This document shows, one piece after another, positions 38,719 through 46,831 of a stretch of DNA of 64,000 nt. Source of the stretch: Aldehydirespirator sp965204875 (GTDB lineage Bacteria > Actinomycetota > Acidimicrobiia > Acidimicrobiales > Aldehydirespiratoraceae); contig OZ242020.1 of the NCBI GenBank assembly GCA_965204875.1, positions 1,488,001-1,552,000 of the forward strand, written 5' to 3'. The notes under the pieces were generated by a model. That model worked only from the letters and a program-made list of their open reading frames with translations, was not told where the DNA came from and made no database searches. The first letter of the stretch is position 1. Each line of letters begins with the position of its first letter. A program made the translations under genes and the position numbers.

Positions 38719-39719
38719 CCCTTGACGGCTCCGGCCCGGAGCCCCTTCACCAGGTGCTTCTGGAACACGATGATCACGACCACGATCGGCAGGGTGATCG
38801 ACACCGATGCCGCTGCGGCCTCGGTGAGAGTGGTGGTGCTCTCGCCGCCGGTCAGCGCGGACATCGCCACTGGCAGCGTCCACTCGGTGACGGCCAGCAC
38901 GCGAACGAAGAGGAACTCGTTGTAGGCCAGCAGCATCGTGAACAATGCTGTGGCGATGATGCCGGGCCACATGATCGGGATCACGGCCATGCGGAACGCC
39001 TGGAGCCGGGTGGCACCGTCCATCATGGCAGCCTCCTCGATCTCGCGGGGCACGTCCATGAAGAAGCTGCGCAGCATCCAGATGGTGAAGGGCTGGTTGA
39101 CGGCCACCAGCGCCAAGACGATCACCAGCCGCGAGTCCAGGATGCCCAGCTCCTTGGCGACGATGAAGTACGGCAGAACGAACGCCGTGCGCGGCAGCGC
39201 TCGGAAGGCGAGCGCCACGATGAGGATCACGGCCCCCGACAGTCCCGAGTAGCGAGCCAGCGCGTAGCCGGCCAGCAAACCGATCGATATCGAGATGATC
39301 ACCGTCAGAACGGTGACGAACACCGAGTTGACAAAGTAGTCGAACTCCCGGTTCATATCGAAGAACCTCGGGAACATCTGCAGCGCGATCCACAGTGTGA
39401 GGGCGACGCCCAGGTTCCATGGCCAGGCGGTCTCGGCACGCCGGGAGGCCCACACCAGCAGCGAGATCACCGCGATCAGAGCGAGGAAGAACAGGCCGAC
39501 CTGCCACATGTTCTGCTCGGGATCGCGGAACCAGAACTTGCGGTACGGATCTGCGGTTATGTCGAAGCCCCACAGGGTCGGTGTGCTGCGGATCGTGTCA
39601 CGGGTGAACTTGATGGAGTTCTGTGCGGCCCAGTAGAAGGGCACGCTGCTGACGGCGATCGCGATCAGCAGCGTGGTATGGATCCCGAGCGTCCTGACGG
39701 CGGCGCGCAGCTGCTTCAT
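38715..39719 (-). CDS. ABC transporter permease, sugar type (MalG/UgpE-like)
   Basis: 334 residues, ATG 39719 in ATGA overlap with the first permease. Several membrane helices; an unusual extra segment (residues about 60-105, VGLFFLALIAVISLLVWASRRAETAWPWNL) precedes the permease core. The EAA loop is EIEEAAMMDGATRLQAFRMAVIPIMWPGI. Inner-membrane partner for import. Ends GAVKG, duplicated downstream. Confidence 0.9.
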   Translation of the reverse strand: MKQLRAAVRTLGIHTTLLIAIAVSSVPFYWAAQNSIKFTRDTIRSTPTLWGFDITADPYRKFWFRDPEQNMWQVGLFFLALIAVISLLVWASRRAETAWPWNLGVALTLWIALQMFPRFFDMNREFDYFVNSVFVTVLTVIISISIGLLAGYALARYSGLSGAVILIVALAFRALPRTAFVLPYFIVAKELGILDSRLVIVLALVAVNQPFTIWMLRSFFMDVPREIEEAAMMDGATRLQAFRMAVIPIMWPGIIATALFTMLLAYNEFLFVRVLAVTEWTLPVAMSALTGGESTTTLTEAAAASVSITLPIVVVIIVFQKHLVKGLRAGAVKG

Positions 39720-40579
39720 CGCTCTGCGATCTGCTCTTGGTAGGACTTGCGCAGGAACGGGATCAACACTGCGAAGATGCCGATGACCATGAGCACCGCG
39801 ATGGCGTTGCCCTTGCCGACCCGGCCGATCTGGGAGCTGAGCGCCGTGGTGAAGTTGTAGACCGACAGCGTGTGAGCGGACTGTCCCACGCCCTGACCGA
39901 ACACGAAGGAGCTGTCGAACACGCGGTATGCGTCCATGATGGTGATGAGCAACACGAAGATGATCAGCGATCGCAGGTGGGGGATCACCACGAAGCGCTG
40001 CTTGGCCCAGAAGCCGGCGCCGTCCATGTCGGCGGCCTCGACGCGTTCGGAGGGGAGCGTCTGCAGGCCGGCAAAGAACGTGACCATGGCGAACGGGGTT
40101 ATCGACCAGATGCCGTGCAGGATGATCACCCACTTCACGTTCCCGGAATCGATCACGAACGGATCACCGGTGAAGACCTCCCACAGCCAGCTCAAGAGGC
40201 CGCCGCGATCGAAGAGGTCGCGGACGAGCAGCGTGCTCACAACGGGCGTGACGATGAACGGCAGCAGGAGTGCGGCGAGATAGAACCCCCGTGCCCGCCT
40301 CACCCGGTCGAGCAGGTTGGCCACGCCCAGGCCCAGGACGATGTGAGCTGGGACGACGACGGCGATGAACAGGATGGTGAGCCGGAAGGCCGCCCAGAAG
40401 TCCGGATCTCTCAGGACCTCGGTGTAGTTCTCGAAGCCGATCCACTCCCTGCTGGACAGGTCGCGCAGGAAGATGCGGCTGAACGACAGGACGACCGTGG
40501 TGACGAGCGGGAAGATCATGAGCGCGCTCATGACCAGCACGCTGGGCCACGCAAACCCGGCAAACGTCCGCCTGTTCAC
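39716..40579 (-). CDS. ABC transporter permease, sugar type (MalF/UgpA-like)
   Basis: 287 residues with six predicted helices. GTG 40579 has GGGGGAA upstream. The EAA loop reads SERVEAADMDGAGFWAKQRFVVIPHLRS. It is the first of two permeases and overlaps the second by ATGA. Upstream, a strong hairpin separates it from the binding-protein gene. Confidence 0.9.
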   Translation of the reverse strand: MNRRTFAGFAWPSVLVMSALMIFPLVTTVVLSFSRIFLRDLSSREWIGFENYTEVLRDPDFWAAFRLTILFIAVVVPAHIVLGLGVANLLDRVRRARGFYLAALLLPFIVTPVVSTLLVRDLFDRGGLLSWLWEVFTGDPFVIDSGNVKWVIILHGIWSITPFAMVTFFAGLQTLPSERVEAADMDGAGFWAKQRFVVIPHLRSLIIFVLLITIMDAYRVFDSSFVFGQGVGQSAHTLSVYNFTTALSSQIGRVGKGNAIAVLMVIGIFAVLIPFLRKSYQEQIAER

Positions 40580-40662
40580 CCGTTGTTCCCCCTAGCTCTT
40601 CGCCTTGAGCCTCACACCGGCGGAGCTGCTTGTCCACACAGAACCGGCTCTGTGAGAGAGCG

Positions 40663-40700
40663 CACGCTGGGGCCGACACATGCGTGCCGGCCCCAGCGTG
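40663..40700 (-). terminator. 13-bp perfect inverted repeat between binding-protein and permease genes
   Basis: CACGCTGGGGCCG (40663-40675) and its complement (40688-40700) with a 12-base loop. No T-tract follows, so it is less likely a full terminator than an attenuating or mRNA-stabilising hairpin that raises binding-protein over permease expression, common in ABC importer operons. Confidence 0.6.
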
Positions 40701-40735
40701 GGTGCTCGAGCCGCCATGCGCGAGCAGCTCGATCT

Positions 40736-42235
40736 TTACATGAACCCTGCGGCCGTGGCCTCTGCGATGTATTGCGCCTCGGCGTTGGCCAGAGCGGTCG
40801 CCGGGTCGGCGTCGTTCTGGAGCACCTCGAGAAGCTGCTCACCGATCGCGCCTTGCGCCAGCGGCAGTGCTGGGTTCTTCGGCGCGGCGCCGACACCCTC
40901 GGCGATGCTCTGCACCAGGGCTGCGGAGTTCCGCGGGCCGTCCGGGTTGCTCGCGCTCGAGCGTGAGACCGCTGCATGCGCCGCGGCGGCGTTCTGGCTC
41001 TCAAGATCGGTCGCGGCCATGATCACGCCGAAAATGATCTCCGGGTCGACGGAGGTCCCGGCGGGGATCGCGTACAGGTCGACGAACGCTGCGCCGGTGC
41101 CGAGAGAACCTTGCTCGGTGTAGAGCGCCGGGGTGAACTCGATCTGCCCGACCACCAGCGAACTCTCCGGGTCGTCCATCGCCGCGGCCCGCGATGCCCA
41201 GATCGAGGCCATGGGCAGCTCGCCGGCCCGCAGTGCGGCCTCGGCGTCGTCAATGCTGAAAGTGCGACCGGCATCGCTCATGCATCCGTTGCGCAGCGCG
41301 ACCAAGTGCTCGACCGCAGCCAGACCCTCAGCAGAGTTGAACGCGGGCGAGTTGTCGTCGTTGAAGTAGCTGCCGCCGAGGGACTTGAGGATGTCGTGGA
41401 ACTCCAGATCAACGGCCCAGCCGGCGCTCACGTTGATGTTGAACGGATTGTCGATACCCGCTGAGCGCAACGCGTCGCAGGCCTCGAGGAGCTCGGCGAA
41501 GGTAGTTGGTGGCGCGACGCCGTTGTCGCCGAGGATCTGTGAGTTGTAGAAGAAGTGCCTCGTGTTGCTGATGACCGGCACACCGAGCACCCGGCCATCG
41601 ACCGTGCCGGAGGCCCACATCGCGTCCGAGATGTCAGCGAGCCCGAAACGCTCGGAGTGCTCCGCAATGAAGGGCGCGAGGTCAAGCAAGTTGTCGGCGT
41701 GTTGGCCGACCGTCACGTTTGTCACCTGCACGATCTCGAACTCGGGCGACCCGGTGCCGAGATCGAGGGTGATCTGGTCTTGGGCGTCCTGTGAGGCCAG
41801 GAGCTGGACGTTCACCGACAGGTTGCCGTGGTTGCACTCCTCGAACTCCATGGCGTACTGCGCGGTCACGGGGAACTCCCAACCGATCAAGTCGACCGTG
41901 ACGGAATCGGACGGCTCATGGATCGGACACTCTGCAGAGATCATGGCCACCTCGGACTCGGGCTCCGGCTCTGGCGCCGGTTCCGGCTCGGGTGCAGGCT
42001 CTGGTTCCGGCGCGGGTTCCGGGTCATCGCTGCCCATGTCCGGGTCGTCGTCGCCCATGTCCGTCTCTTCGGGCTCTGGCTCCGGTGATGGCGCAGGGTC
42101 CGGATCGGTCGCTGCAGGCACCTCGGCGCCTCCAGCGTCGTCCGAGTCGTCATCGTCGCCACAGGCGGCGGCGATGAGGGTGAACGCAAAGACGACGGCG
42201 AGCAGACGCCACCACCTTCGCTGTGCTGTACTCAT
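40736..42235 (-). CDS. Extracellular solute-binding lipoprotein of the ABC importer
   Basis: 499 residues. Signal peptide with lipobox ending at C25 (FTLIAAAC), then a long acidic Pro/Glu linker of repeated PEPEPA units (residues about 45-90). The periplasmic-type binding fold follows (family 1 sugar binders: GVPVISNTRHFFYNSQIL, PPTTFAELLEACDALRSAGI, GCMSDAGRTFSIDDAEAALRAGELPMASIWAS). ATG overlaps the cupin stop (ATGA). It captures the operon's substrate outside the cell. Confidence 0.9.
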   Translation of the reverse strand: MSTAQRRWWRLLAVVFAFTLIAAACGDDDDSDDAGGAEVPAATDPDPAPSPEPEPEETDMGDDDPDMGSDDPEPAPEPEPAPEPEPAPEPEPESEVAMISAECPIHEPSDSVTVDLIGWEFPVTAQYAMEFEECNHGNLSVNVQLLASQDAQDQITLDLGTGSPEFEIVQVTNVTVGQHADNLLDLAPFIAEHSERFGLADISDAMWASGTVDGRVLGVPVISNTRHFFYNSQILGDNGVAPPTTFAELLEACDALRSAGIDNPFNINVSAGWAVDLEFHDILKSLGGSYFNDDNSPAFNSAEGLAAVEHLVALRNGCMSDAGRTFSIDDAEAALRAGELPMASIWASRAAAMDDPESSLVVGQIEFTPALYTEQGSLGTGAAFVDLYAIPAGTSVDPEIIFGVIMAATDLESQNAAAAHAAVSRSSASNPDGPRNSAALVQSIAEGVGAAPKNPALPLAQGAIGEQLLEVLQNDADPATALANAEAQYIAEATAAGFM

Positions 42236-43413
42236 GATTGTGATACCTCCCTAGGTTTCATGGTTGTTGCACATCTTCCGAGCAGGTCCGCGGGCGCCAA
42301 ATACCCGTTGGCGTCGCGGGCCCACCCAAGTTCGAGAGCGGCCTCCATCACCGCGGAGTCCCATTCGGCGCGGGCGCGCTCGTCGCCCCCGCACACGACC
42401 ACGCACGTCGCGGGCACCGTGCCGGTGTTTGTGAAGTCCCGCCAGCACCCGGCGGGGACCGAGACCACCGAGCCCTCGGCCACGGTGCGTGCCACTCGAT
42501 CGTCGTCGCGGTTGTATGAGATCTGCCACTCGCCGCCCGAGAGCAAGAGCACCTGCGGTTGGACGATCCGGTGAAGTCCGGTAGAGGCACCGGGTTCCAA
42601 CCTGAGCCATTCGAGGGTGAAATCGTGAGGAGTCCAGATGGGAGGCCGCTGCCGCCGGTCCTCGGTGAGCCCGAAACCGATGACGGGCGCCATGGCGCTG
42701 GCGTGGCCGGGCAACACGCCCGACAGCAGCGCCGCGCTAGACCACTGGAGTTGGTCGGCGGTGACGATCAGTTCGCTTATCTCTTCATCGGTGTAGCTGT
42801 CGAGCTCTACCAGGCGGGATTCATCGACCGGGTTGATCGTGTCGCCGATCTGATCACCGGCCTGCTCGTCAAGCACCACATGGTCCGGCGATAGGTGAAG
42901 GCCCGTGGCCGCCGCCGCCTCCAAGACTTGCGGCGCCCACAAGAGGCCGCCGGTGTTGTCGCCGCCGAGCACCGCGAAGAGCCAGGCATCATCGTCGCTG
43001 ATGTTCTGAAAGCCGCGGAATACCCAGGGAGGAACCGAGAACACTGTGTTGGGCCCGATCTGGGCTCGCTGGTGGCCGTGCTGGCCCACCCGCATCTGCC
43101 ACGTGCCGCGGGTGCAGACGAACACCTCGGCGGTGTAGTGCATGTGCTGGTTGTTGACGGCGCCGGCGGGCATCCGGGCGCCCCCGATGTTGAAACCGTG
43201 GGACTCGGTGAGGTTGATCGCCTGGTCGCCGTTCTCTGAGACACCGGGTCCGATGAAGGAGTAGCTGGCCTTGCCGGCTGATCCCTCCAAGCGGACATCA
43301 ACGAACGCCGCAGTGTCAGCGACGAACTCGTCGGGCTCGATGATGCGTCGAGCGACCTCGGCCTCGCCGACGATGACCTCCTCCGGGCCCTGGGCGACAA
43401 GTGATCTGGTCAC
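42232..43413 (-). CDS. Double-cupin protein
   Basis: 393 residues from GTG 43413. This start is supported because the preceding micro-ORF ends in GTGA there; the frame is open further but into low-complexity sequence. Cupin 1: RMPAGAVNNQHMHYTAEVFVCTRGTWQMRVG with HMH-x5-E metal ligands and PPWVFRGFQN. Cupin 2: RLEPGASTGLHRIVQPQVLLLSGGEWQISY with VPAGCWRDFTN, with fewer His. Such bicupins are dioxygenases, isomerases or sensor-like proteins. Role in the pathway unknown. Confidence 0.8.
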   Translation of the reverse strand: MTRSLVAQGPEEVIVGEAEVARRIIEPDEFVADTAAFVDVRLEGSAGKASYSFIGPGVSENGDQAINLTESHGFNIGGARMPAGAVNNQHMHYTAEVFVCTRGTWQMRVGQHGHQRAQIGPNTVFSVPPWVFRGFQNISDDDAWLFAVLGGDNTGGLLWAPQVLEAAAATGLHLSPDHVVLDEQAGDQIGDTINPVDESRLVELDSYTDEEISELIVTADQLQWSSAALLSGVLPGHASAMAPVIGFGLTEDRRQRPPIWTPHDFTLEWLRLEPGASTGLHRIVQPQVLLLSGGEWQISYNRDDDRVARTVAEGSVVSVPAGCWRDFTNTGTVPATCVVVCGGDERARAEWDSAVMEAALELGWARDANGYLAPADLLGRCATTMKPREVSQS

Positions 43414-43508
43414 CGGCGCCCCCCACGGCCCGTGACGCGAAGATGGGCGTGACGATGATGGCGCCGACGGTGACGAAGGTGCTGCCGCGGATGTTCGGCG
43501 GTTGTCAT
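43410..43508 (-). other. 32-codon micro-ORF linking the SDR and cupin genes
   Basis: ATG 43508 overlaps the SDR stop (ATGA). The frame is rich in His and Arg (MTTAEHPRQHLRHRRRHHRH) and ends at TGA 43412-43410, overlapping the cupin GTG (43413). It bridges a 91-bp gap in an otherwise overlapping operon. Confidence 0.45.
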
Positions 43509-44242
43509 GAGGTCCCCAGGGGCCGGCCGCCGTCGACCGCGACGACCGAGCCGGTTGTGAAAGGTAGGTCGCCGGCAACGGCGCTGACAGCCGCGGCAAC
43601 GTCGTCGGCGGTGGCGAGGCGGCGCAGCGGCGTGGCCACACGTTGAGCTTCCAGCATTTCTGGCGGCATCCGTTCGGCGTATCGGCCCAGCACCCATCCC
43701 GGTGCGACCGACACGACACGGATGGACGGTGCCAGGGCGCGCCCGAGCGACCGCGTCATCGAGTCGAGAGCTGCCTTGGACGCGCAGTAGGCAACGTTCG
43801 AGCCCTGCCCGGTGGTGCCGGCCACCGAGGAGATGTTGACGACGACACCGGCGCCGGCGGCGTCGAGCAGCGGGCGCAGCGCTCGGATGGTTGCGAAGGG
43901 GCCGCGCCAGTTGGTGGCGAAGATCTCGTCGATGAGGTCGTCGCTGAGGCCGTCGAGGTCGTCGTGGGGCACCGGGCGGGTGAGTCCGGCGCAGTTGACG
44001 AGCACGTCCAGCGCGCCGACCTCGGAGCGCAGGGACTCGGCGAGATCGTTGAGCGACGCCGGATCGAGCACGGATATGCGTGCGCAGCGGTGGCCCGTGC
44101 CGGGCAGGTCTGCGAGCAGCTGCTCGGCGCGCTCGGCGGCGGTGTGGTAGCCCACCACGACAGCGAAGCCGTCCTTGGCCAGCCGGTGCGCGATCGCGGC
44201 GCCGATCCCGCCGCTGGCGCCCGTCACGACCGCTGTCTTCAT
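43505..44242 (-). CDS. Short-chain dehydrogenase/reductase
   Basis: 245 residues from ATG 44242, in ATGA overlap with the HisD-like stop. Classical SDR: TGASGGIGAAIA cofactor motif, NCAGLT, NISSVAGTTG with the catalytic Ser, YCASK catalytic pair, and the PGWVLG region. NAD(P)-dependent oxidation or reduction of an alcohol. Together with the HisD-like enzyme it suggests two-step oxidation of a polyol. Confidence 0.92.
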   Translation of the reverse strand: MKTAVVTGASGGIGAAIAHRLAKDGFAVVVGYHTAAERAEQLLADLPGTGHRCARISVLDPASLNDLAESLRSEVGALDVLVNCAGLTRPVPHDDLDGLSDDLIDEIFATNWRGPFATIRALRPLLDAAGAGVVVNISSVAGTTGQGSNVAYCASKAALDSMTRSLGRALAPSIRVVSVAPGWVLGRYAERMPPEMLEAQRVATPLRRLATADDVAAAVSAVAGDLPFTTGSVVAVDGGRPLGTS

Positions 44243-45522
44243 GAGCCGCTCTCGCGGTAGCGGCGGACGCGGATGTCGGCCTGGGCCTGGTGTCCGGCGA
44301 AGTTCTCTATCGCGCACAGGCGGCTGCAGTACTCGCCGATCAGCACGCTCGACGCCGGGTCGCTGACGCGCTGGAACGTGACCGTCTTTAGGAACTTGCC
44401 CACCCACAGGCCGCCGGTGTATCGAGCGGCACCCTGCGTGGGCAGCGTGTGGTTGGTGCCGATCACCTTGTCGCCGTAGGAGACGTTGGTCATCGGCCCC
44501 AGGAACAGGGCGCCGTAGTTGGTCAGGTTGGCGAGGAAGTAGTCGTCGTCGCTCGTCATGACGGAGACGTGCTCGAAGGCGAGGTCGTTGGCGAGCGCCA
44601 GCATCTCGGCATTGTCTTCGCAGACGATCACACGCCCGTAGTCGGCCCAGGCCCGCGCGGCTATGTCGGCCGTTGGAAGGCTCTTGAGCTGGGCCTGCAC
44701 CTGGGACAGCGTGTCGAGTCCGAGTCGGCGCGACGTGGTGAGCAACACAGCGGGAGAACTGGGACCGTGCTCTGCCTGTCCCAGCAGATCCGTCGCGCAG
44801 ATCTCGCCGTCGACGGTGTCGTCCGCCAGCAGCAGGGTCTCGGTGGGCCCGGCCGGCAGGTCGATGCCGACTCGCCCATAAAGCTGGCGCTTGGCCTCGG
44901 CCACATAGGCGTTGCCCGGCCCCACAAGCACGTCTACCGGGTCGACGAACTCCGTGCCGAGCGCCAGCGACGCCACCGCCTGCACGCCGCCCAGCAGGTA
45001 GATCTCGTCGGCGCCTGCCAGGTGCATCGCCGTGACCGTTTCGGCTGGCACGGCGCCATTGATGGGGGGAGTGCAGGCAGCGACCCTGCGCACTCCGGCG
45101 ACCTTCGCGGTCAGCACGCTCATGTGAGCTGAGGCCACCATCGGGTATCGCCCGCCGGGCACGTAGGCGCCGACCGATGACACGGGGATGTTCCTGTGCC
45201 CGAGCGTGACGCCGGGGAGGGTCTCGACCTCGAGGTCGGTCAGCGTTTCGAGCTGCGCTTGGGCGAAGTTGCGTATCTGAGTCTGGGCGAACCGGATGTC
45301 ATTGATCGTCGCAGGGTCCACACTGGCGACGATCGCCTCGATCTGTCCCTGTGTCAGCTGGAATCGGTCCGGCCTCCAGTCGTCGAAGTCCGCCGACATC
45401 TCGCGGACGGCTGCCTCGCCACGTGCCTCTATGTCTGCGATCAGCTTGCGGACGCGCTCTGCCAGCTCGGGGTCGGTGCCGTGTGCGGGCTTGGCGGTCG
45501 CGTCCTTGAGGATCTCAGGCAT
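44239..45522 (-). CDS. Histidinol-dehydrogenase-like NAD enzyme (sulfopropanediol-dehydrogenase/HpsN-like)
   Basis: 427 residues. Zinc ligands of HisD are kept: Gln and His in GQAEHG, Asp in SYGDKVIGTNHTLPT and a C-terminal His in FAGHQAQAD. The catalytic Glu-His pair is in LAFEHVSVMT. It lacks other his genes nearby and sits with an ABC importer and SDR, as HpsN (oxidises R-2,3-dihydroxypropane-1-sulfonate) and related catabolic HisD paralogues do. A two-step oxidation of a primary alcohol to acid is expected; the substrate is an inference. Confidence 0.85.
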   Translation of the reverse strand: MPEILKDATAKPAHGTDPELAERVRKLIADIEARGEAAVREMSADFDDWRPDRFQLTQGQIEAIVASVDPATINDIRFAQTQIRNFAQAQLETLTDLEVETLPGVTLGHRNIPVSSVGAYVPGGRYPMVASAHMSVLTAKVAGVRRVAACTPPINGAVPAETVTAMHLAGADEIYLLGGVQAVASLALGTEFVDPVDVLVGPGNAYVAEAKRQLYGRVGIDLPAGPTETLLLADDTVDGEICATDLLGQAEHGPSSPAVLLTTSRRLGLDTLSQVQAQLKSLPTADIAARAWADYGRVIVCEDNAEMLALANDLAFEHVSVMTSDDDYFLANLTNYGALFLGPMTNVSYGDKVIGTNHTLPTQGAARYTGGLWVGKFLKTVTFQRVSDPASSVLIGEYCSRLCAIENFAGHQAQADIRVRRYRESGS

Positions 45523-46558
45523 TTCCTCTCCGCGTCGTATTTTCCCGCCGCGTCGTCCTGCCCTCGCGAAGCGTGCCGGGCACGATCCGCTCGGGCTGCA
45601 CCGTGTCCGCAGAGGCGTCGAAGATCATCGCCAACGTCTCGTCCACCAGCACCTCGACGGGTTGCACCAGGGTCGTGAGGTCGTATCCGGCCCACCAAGC
45701 CTGGGGCAGGCCGTCGAAGCCGGTCACCAGCACATCGCCTGGCACGTCGATCCCGCCGGTGCGAAGACCGTCGATGAGTCCGAGCGCCACCTCGTCGCTG
45801 CCCACCATCACCGCATCGGGATGGTCGCCGTCCCGGTCGGTGATCCGCGAGGCCGCCTTGTATCCCGCGTCGTAAGTGAAGTCCCCGGCCTCAACGTAGG
45901 GGCAGGCGATCCGGTGGTCGGCGAGGGCGGTCGAGGCCCCGCGATAGCGCATCTGATCGGTGGAGGCGGAGGCGATCGTGCCCACGAACATCGCGGTACG
46001 GATCCCCTGCGCGACGGCGTGCTCGGCCAGGTCACGAGCGCCGGCCTCGTTGTCGACCGTGACGAGCGGCAGCAGGCCCGATGCCGCAGGCTGATTGAAA
46101 GCCACGACCCGCGAGTTGGGTTGCCGCATGCGAACCAGGTGTTGGTGTCGGATCGTCGAGGAGGCGAGCACGAGACCGTCCAACCGGTACTGCTGTACCG
46201 AGTCCAGGGCCTCTTCCACATGGTCTGCGTCGGCGAACGAGAACAGCAGGAGCTGCTTGCCCTGGCCCGCCAACCGCCGGGAGAAGGTCGTGAGCACGTT
46301 CTGCCAGTACTCGCCCTGGGCGGGGACGACCGCGCCGACGATGTCGGTGCGCTGTGACTTGAGGCTTCGAGCGATGGCGTTGGGGACGTAGCCGAGTTTC
46401 GCGGCCGCTTCCCGTACCCGCTGCCGGGTTGCGGGCGCCACCTTGTCAGGCGACGAGAAGGCACGGGCAACCGTCGCCTGCGAGACCCCGGCCTCTGTGG
46501 CCACGTCGTGGGAGGTCACCCTCGCAGCAGGCGTCCCCTCAGCACCCGTCCCCTCCAT
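45515..46558 (-). CDS. LacI-family transcriptional regulator
   Basis: 347 residues from ATG 46558; the frame is open to GTG 46570, but that lies within the -10 box. DNA-binding HTH: TSHDVATEAGVSQATVARAFSSPDKVAPATRQRVREAAAKLGYVPNAIARSL. The effector domain (IVGAVVPAQGEYWQNVL; GSDEVALGLIDGL; DVLVTGFDGLPQA) resembles sugar-binding repressors. First gene of the operon, overlapping the HisD-like gene by 8 bp. Its C-terminus has an 18-bp tandem duplication (TTRREN, TTRRGN) that contains the next gene's ribosome site. Confidence 0.9.
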   Translation of the reverse strand: MEGTGAEGTPAARVTSHDVATEAGVSQATVARAFSSPDKVAPATRQRVREAAAKLGYVPNAIARSLKSQRTDIVGAVVPAQGEYWQNVLTTFSRRLAGQGKQLLLFSFADADHVEEALDSVQQYRLDGLVLASSTIRHQHLVRMRQPNSRVVAFNQPAASGLLPLVTVDNEAGARDLAEHAVAQGIRTAMFVGTIASASTDQMRYRGASTALADHRIACPYVEAGDFTYDAGYKAASRITDRDGDHPDAVMVGSDEVALGLIDGLRTGGIDVPGDVLVTGFDGLPQAWWAGYDLTTLVQPVEVLVDETLAMIFDASADTVQPERIVPGTLREGRTTRRENTTRRGNA

Positions 46559-46566
46559 GCTGGCGC

Positions 46567-46595
46567 ACACTATAACTACGTAGTCACACTGTCAA
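46567..46595 (-). promoter_or_regulatory. Promoter and LacI-type operator of the catabolic operon
   Basis: TTGACA (46595-46590) and TAGTGT (46572-46567) are spaced 17 bases. The -10 ends 8 bases before ATG 46558, fitting a leaderless transcript. Between them lies ACTACGTAGT (46575-46584), a perfect palindrome with central CG as in LacI-family operators, so bound repressor would block RNA polymerase. Confidence 0.65.
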
Positions 46596-46648
46596 GCGCG
46601 GGTGGTGCAAGCCTAGAAGGTGGACTCCTTGGAGGATGGTAGACTGAC

Positions 46649-46662
46649 GATGACTACGTACC
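46649..46662 (+). promoter_or_regulatory. Second half-operator TGACTACGTA
   Basis: TGACTACGTA at 46651-46660 matches one arm and centre of the operator about 75 bp away. It may allow looping by a repressor tetramer, or control of the divergent lipoprotein gene. Confidence 0.4.
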
Positions 46663-46810
46663 CATCCCAGGCGCCCTGCCGGGCTGGCAGATGCCTCTCA
46701 TGCCGCGCAGAGGAAGGCTCTGTTGTCACGTAGGGAACCAAGCACGGTGCGAGTTCGTCGAACTCTCGTCACACTAGGGTCGGTCACCCGTCCGGCAGGT
46801 GGAGCAGTCC

Positions 46811-46831
46811 ATGAGGAGGAGCAGTCCATGA
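46811..46831 (+). repeat. 17-bp duplication of the lipoprotein ribosome site and start
   Basis: ggagcagtccatgag occurs at about 46801 and 46818, 17 bp apart. The upstream ATG (46811) reads MRRSSP and stops at TGA 46829-46831, overlapping the gene's ATG (46828). Confidence 0.85.

Noticed and set aside
43410..43510. Possible membrane-protein fragment in the third frame upstream of the cupin (NIRGSTFVTVGAIIVTPIFAS)
   Set aside because: Only about 35 codons, no start and no continuation; likely a shadow of the linking micro-ORF.
44239..45522. Assignment as biosynthetic hisD
   Set aside because: No other his genes nearby except distant hisN, and the gene lies in a LacI/ABC catabolic operon; treated as HisD-like.
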